DNA from: Halosegnis marinus
GTDB lineage: Archaea; Halobacteriota; Halobacteria; Halobacteriales; Haloarculaceae
Length of the DNA: 64,000 nt
Direction: 5' to 3'
NCBI RefSeq assembly: GCF_029338355.1
Contig: NZ_CP119802.1
Coordinates: 372,001 to 436,000, forward strand
The position numbers were made by a program, and so were the translations under genes. Below, in pieces: positions 60,494-64,000 of this stretch. Under the pieces are notes generated by a model. The model saw nothing but the letters and a program-made list of their open reading frames with translations. It made no database searches and was not told the DNA's origin. Every line of letters starts with the position of its first letter. Within the stretch, counting starts at the first letter, position 1.

Positions 60494-61821
60494 AGCGCGG
60501 CGGTGACGTCCTCGACGGCGTCGGCGTCGGCGAAGACGACGACGTGGTCGCCGGCCTCGATGACGGTGTCGCCGCGCGGCGTGGTGAGTTCGCCGTCGCG
60601 GGTGATGGCGCCGAAGACGACGCCGTCGGGGAGCGTCTCCGCGACCTCCTGGATGGTACAGCCGACCGCGTCGCCGTCGGCGTCCACCTCGAACTCCATA
60701 ACCTCGGCGCGGTCGCCCTCGATGAGCGAGACGTTCTCCGCGCGCCGGCCGCGCGTGAATCGCGTTATCTCCTCGGCGGTCGCCTCGCGCGGCGAGACGG
60801 CCACGTCGATGCCGACGGCCTCGAACAGGTCCGCGAACTCCACGGTGTCGACGACGGCGACCGTCCGTTTCGTGCCGAGCCGGTCGGCGAGCAGCCCCGC
60901 GAGGAGGTTCTTCTGGTCGTTCTCCAGCGCCGCGATGAGCGCGTCGGCGTCGCCGACGTTCTCGCGTTCGAGGAACTCGCGGTCGGTCGCGTCGCTCTGC
61001 ATCACCGTCGTGCCGGGGAGCTTCTCGGCGAGCCAGCGCGCGCGGTCGGGGTCGTGTTCGATGAGCCGGGGGGAGAAACCGCGCGCCTCCAGCAGCCGGG
61101 TCGTCTGGTAGCCCACCTCGCTGCCGCCCACCACCACGATGTCGCGGGGGCCGGACTGCTCGGGGGCGATGGCCTCGCTGAACGACCGGACGGAGTCCGG
61201 GCTCCCGATGACGACCACGTCGTCGCCGCCGCGCAACACCGTGTCGCCGCGGGGGATGACGATGTCGTCGTCGCGGACGATGGCGGCGAAGGTGAGCGAG
61301 TCGAACCGGTCCGCCTCCTGGACCGTCTGGCCGACGACGGGGCTGTCCTCGGGGAGTTCGAACTCCGCCATCTGGACGAGTCCCTCGGCGAACGTGTCCA
61401 CGTCCTGGGCGGTCGGCAGGCCGATGACGCCCGTGATGGTCTCGGCGGCGAGCAGGTCGGTACACACCATGAAGTCCACGCCGAAGGTGCGGTCGCCCCG
61501 CTCCCACGTGCGGAGGAACTGCGGGCGCTTCACCCGCGCGATGGTGAACGTCTCGGGGAACACGCCGGCGGTGCCGCAGGTGACGATGTTCGTGCTGTCG
61601 TCGTCCGTCGAGGCGATGAGCATGTCCGCCTCGGCGATGCCGGCCTCCTCCAGCGTGTCCACGTCGCTGCCGTCGCCCTCGACGGTCAACACGTCGTGCG
61701 AGTAGCTCAACGCGTCGACGCGCTCGCCGTCGATATCGACGACGACCACGTCGTGGTCCGTCGCGAGGTCGCCCGCGATGTTCGACCCGACCTCGCCCGC
61801 GCCGACGACGATCACGCGCAC
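60490..61821 (-). CDS. trkA: Trk potassium uptake protein TrkA
   Basis: A cytoplasmic NAD(H)-binding gating subunit of 443 residues. Two RCK_N domains start VIVVGAGEVGSN (residue 3) and VVVGGSEVGY (about 225); each is followed by an RCK_C domain (for example VGQTVQEAD, and GCTIQEVAE near the end). It starts with GTG at 61821; the longer frame adds Arg-rich shadow sequence. First gene of the trkA-trkH2-trkH1 operon. Confidence 0.95.
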   Translation of the reverse strand: MRVIVVGAGEVGSNIAGDLATDHDVVVVDIDGERVDALSYSHDVLTVEGDGSDVDTLEEAGIAEADMLIASTDDDSTNIVTCGTAGVFPETFTIARVKRPQFLRTWERGDRTFGVDFMVCTDLLAAETITGVIGLPTAQDVDTFAEGLVQMAEFELPEDSPVVGQTVQEADRFDSLTFAAIVRDDDIVIPRGDTVLRGGDDVVVIGSPDSVRSFSEAIAPEQSGPRDIVVVGGSEVGYQTTRLLEARGFSPRLIEHDPDRARWLAEKLPGTTVMQSDATDREFLERENVGDADALIAALENDQKNLLAGLLADRLGTKRTVAVVDTVEFADLFEAVGIDVAVSPREATAEEITRFTRGRRAENVSLIEGDRAEVMEFEVDADGDAVGCTIQEVAETLPDGVVFGAITRDGELTTPRGDTVIEAGDHVVVFADADAVEDVTAAL

Positions 61822-62090
61822 CGGAACCCGCCTCTCATGCGCCGAGGGTCGGCCCGCCCCGGTAAGTGGGTTACTATCACCGAACGTGTCCGGCCTCCGA
61901 CGAATCACCTAAGTACGTGGAAACCTCGACTAAATACGAAGTCAGACAGTCAGGATTCGACGCGCGCAGGAGGTGCCCCCTGCCGTGTCACAGAGCCGCG
62001 AGCGGCTTCGACGCCCGGAATCAGGGTTTCGGGCTCCCCGTTCCCCCGCACGCGCGCTAGCAACAGCAGCCACACCCTCGACCGGACCAC

Positions 62091-63035
62091 ATGACACGCA
62101 TCTCACGACGGCAGGACGACCGCAACGTACAGAGCGACGACACCGAGGAGGAGGTCGACCCCGACAACCTCGTCCGCACCGCCAACGGCGAACTGATGGA
62201 CGAGGAGTCCGGGCTCATCGTCGACGAGGACAACATCGACCGCGGGCCGGAGTGGCGCGCGTTCAACCACCAGGAGCAGCAGGAGAAGTCCCGCGTCGGC
62301 GCGCCCACCACGCGCACGATGCACGACAAGGGCCTGACCACGAACATCGACTGGCAGGACAAGGACGCCTCCGGGCGCGCCATCTCCCAGGAGAAGCGCT
62401 CGCAGATGCAGCGGCTCCGCACCTGGCAGGAGCGCATCCGCACCCAGGAGAACGGCGAGCGGAACCTCCAGTTCGCCCTGAGCGAGATCGACCGGATGGC
62501 GAGCGCGCTGGGCGTACCCCGCTCCGTACGCGAGGTCGCCTCCGTCATCTACCGGCAGGCGCTCGACCGCGACCTGATTCGGGGGCGCTCCATCGAGGGC
62601 GTCGCCACGGCCTCGCTCCACGCGGCGTGCCGACAGGAACACATCCCCCGCAGCCTCGACGACGTGACCGCCGTGTCCCGCGTCGAGCGCCGCGAGATCG
62701 GCCGCACCTACCGCTACATCTCACAGCAGCTCCGACTCGCGCTCGAACCCGCGGACCCGAAGGAGTACATCCCCCAGCTCGCCTCCGAGCTGGAGGTGAG
62801 CGACGAGATACAACAGGAGTCCGTCCGCATCGTCGAGGAGACGACGGCGCTCGGCCTCCACTCCGGCAAGTCGCCGTCCGGGTACGCCGCCGCGGCCATC
62901 TACGCCGCCTCGCGCGTCGTCGGCCCGAAGCTCACGCAGCGGCGGGTCGCGGACGTGGCGGACGTCACCGTCGTCACCATCCGCAACCGCTACCAGGAGC
63001 AGATGGACGCGCTGGACGCCGAGATCGTCCACTGA
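62091..63035 (+). CDS. TFB paralogue lacking all zinc-ribbon cysteines
   Basis: A TFB of 314 residues. The B-finger/linker (RGPEWRAF, SRVGAPTT, TTNIDWQDKDASG) and both cyclin repeats are intact, including the HTH recognition part (DVTVVTIRNRYQEQ). The zinc ribbon region is present in length but the four Cys positions are D23, N26, D37 and S40. It should still bind TBP-TATA, but its contact to the RNA-polymerase dock is expected to change. The ATG at 62091 is the first in a 269-nt spacer that contains AT-rich candidate promoters (about 61925-61940). Confidence 0.93.
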   Translation: MTRISRRQDDRNVQSDDTEEEVDPDNLVRTANGELMDEESGLIVDEDNIDRGPEWRAFNHQEQQEKSRVGAPTTRTMHDKGLTTNIDWQDKDASGRAISQEKRSQMQRLRTWQERIRTQENGERNLQFALSEIDRMASALGVPRSVREVASVIYRQALDRDLIRGRSIEGVATASLHAACRQEHIPRSLDDVTAVSRVERREIGRTYRYISQQLRLALEPADPKEYIPQLASELEVSDEIQQESVRIVEETTALGLHSGKSPSGYAAAAIYAASRVVGPKLTQRRVADVADVTVVTIRNRYQEQMDALDAEIVH

Positions 63036-63601
63036 GCCGCCCCCCTATTTTCAAGTAGTCCCCCCTCGACCGAAGCAGTAGCCGGACGGCGGTCGGCGTT
63101 GCCGTGTCAGGGACGGCGACTGACGTGTCGTTTGGCCCACTTACGTGGCGGCCGCAGCCGCGTGCCGTGCGCCCCTCGGGCGCGCGACGCGGCCGGCCGG
63201 CGGTCGCGGGACGGCCGTCGGCGGCGGTCGATTTCGATACCCGACGAGCCGCCGCTTTCGCCGGCGCGAACCGTCCGCCGGCCGCCCCGTAGGGTCACCG
63301 GGCCGTCCGGTCATCGACCCATACTGAACACCCCGGCGGCCCAACGGTCGGTGCCGGGGGCTTCTCCCTCGGCAGGGACGCACGGCCGGTCGCGCCGGGA
63401 CGTACCCCCTTCTCGGCCGGCGACCTCGTGTAGGACACCTCGTCCCGTCCCTCTCCGGACGTCGGGGGCGTTCGGACGTGTCGCCCTCTCGCGCACAGTA
63501 ATATGGATATACGCTTATACGGCACGGCGTGCGTGCCGGCGGCTCGGGAGGGTGTGGGTGGCGGAGCGAAAGAAAGGAACCGTCGGAGAGGTACCGGGAC
63601 G
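63036..63601. other. 566-nt spacer between TFB paralogue and secY
   Basis: Open frames exist on both strands (for example 63099-63605 plus) but all are Arg/Pro/Ser/Gly-rich shadows without a convincing start. A short AT-rich patch with two TATA-like elements occurs at 63499-63520 and could drive a transcript either way. I see no SRP RNA, RNase P RNA or tRNA signature. A T-poor, very GC-rich stretch lies at 63180-63300. Confidence 0.6.
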
Positions 63602-64000
63602 CTAGCCGCCGAACATCTGGCGCATCATCGGGTGCATCTCCATCAGCTGCTCCTCCGCGATCTCCTCGTACAGCTTGTACGTGATGGAGACGGTCAGCAG
63701 CAGCCCCGTGCCGGAGACCTGCCCGATGGTGCCGAGCAGGTTCGCGAGGACGGCGAGCGCGCCGACCAGCGCGCCGCCGATGACGGTCACCTGCGGGATG
63801 TAGCGTTCGAGCACCTTCTCGATGACGCCCGGCGACTGCCGGAAGCCGGGTATCTGCATCCCGGAGTTCTGGATCTGCTTCGCCGTCGACTCCGGCCCCA
63901 TACCGGTCGTCTCGACCCAGAAGACGGCGAAGATGGCGCCGCCGATGATCATGAACGTCAGGTCGACGGAGAGGCGCGCGAGCACCTGATACCACTCGTT
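63602..64000 (-). CDS. secY: Protein translocase subunit SecY, C-terminal part (cut by window edge)
   Basis: The last 133 residues of the Sec translocon channel. Visible are part of a late loop (NEWYQVLARLS), the helix FMIIGGAIFAVFWVETTGM, the cytoplasmic STAKQIQNSGMQIPGFR segment that precedes the final helices, and YKLYEEIAEEQL near the end. The stop is at 63602. In archaea secY commonly ends the large ribosomal-protein operon, whose genes would lie to the right. adk, its frequent follower, is at the far left edge of the window. Confidence 0.96.
   Translation of the reverse strand, partial: NEWYQVLARLSVDLTFMIIGGAIFAVFWVETTGMGPESTAKQIQNSGMQIPGFRQSPGVIEKVLERYIPQVTVIGGALVGALAVLANLLGTIGQVSGTGLLLTVSITYKLYEEIAEEQLMEMHPMMRQMFGG

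Noticed and set aside
63036-63601. SRP RNA or RNase P RNA in the spacer
   Set aside because: I could not find the conserved helix 8 motif of SRP RNA or the GAAAGTCC-type core of RNase P RNA on either strand.
63099-63605. 168-codon plus-strand frame in the last spacer
   Set aside because: Composition is Arg/Ser/Pro-rich like other shadows, with no domain and no promoter at the correct distance.

Overview
This 64 kb window comes from the main chromosome of a halophilic archaeon (class Halobacteria). The evidence is very high GC, strongly acidic proteins, TATA boxes about 27 nt ahead of many start codons (leaderless mRNAs), TFB and TFS transcription factors, aIF2-beta, deoxyhypusine synthase, HalX response regulators, Tat-lipoprotein signals and a two-subunit-type GMP synthase. 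The genus cannot be fixed from the sequence. Both edges cut genes: the N-terminal part of adk at the left and the C-terminal end of secY at the right, both on the minus strand. I see no rRNA, tRNA, CRISPR array, transposase or phage gene; the content looks like core and conserved accessory chromosome.

Layout. 1-6151: adk, an aldo/keto reductase, a metallo-hydrolase, small haloarchaeal proteins, then the pyrG-guaAb nucleotide operon. 6303-13315: UspA plus an APC permease carrying two UspA domains, hydrolase, cupin, His-rich MoaB, a quinone-reductase-like dehydrogenase and MaoC hydratase. 13316-18172: aldehyde dehydrogenase, SDR, UPF0058, a short aIF2-beta, and a canonical TFB. 18402-21362: a tandem ferritin-like Tat lipoprotein and small membrane/regulator genes. 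21359-25840: a complete CUT1-type ABC importer (binding protein, two permeases, ATPase). 25974-30596: DUF357, thioredoxin reductase, an OGG1-like glycosylase and a probable metalloid module (membrane protein, ArsR, ArsC). 30629-34685: acylphosphatase, Nnr, glutamate dehydrogenase, TFS. 34748-41420: a coiled-coil/zinc operon, a RecA/KaiC-like protein, a beta-RFAP synthase-like GHMP protein, deoxyhypusine synthase, an orphan E1-alpha and a membrane protein. 41502-46147: MetY, a GIY-YIG-like protein beside a HalX response regulator, and a GH10 lipoprotein. 46267-51670: aIF2-beta with TRAM, a Vms1-like protein, a DUF1611/dipeptide epimerase operon and a thioesterase. 51671-61821: a second HalX regulator with two unknown partners, thrS, PspA, and a TrkA/TrkH/TrkH potassium operon. 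62091-64000: a TFB without zinc ligands, a 566-nt spacer, and secY.

Genes are tightly packed. Co-directional neighbours often share ATGA, GTGA or TGATG junctions, and seven convergent pairs either share a CTAG or abut exactly as TGACTA. The observations I rate highest are a matched pair of operator-like sites linking an unknown membrane protein to ArsR/ArsC, a TFB in which all four zinc-ribbon cysteines are replaced, and a double-hairpin palindromic insertion inside trxB.
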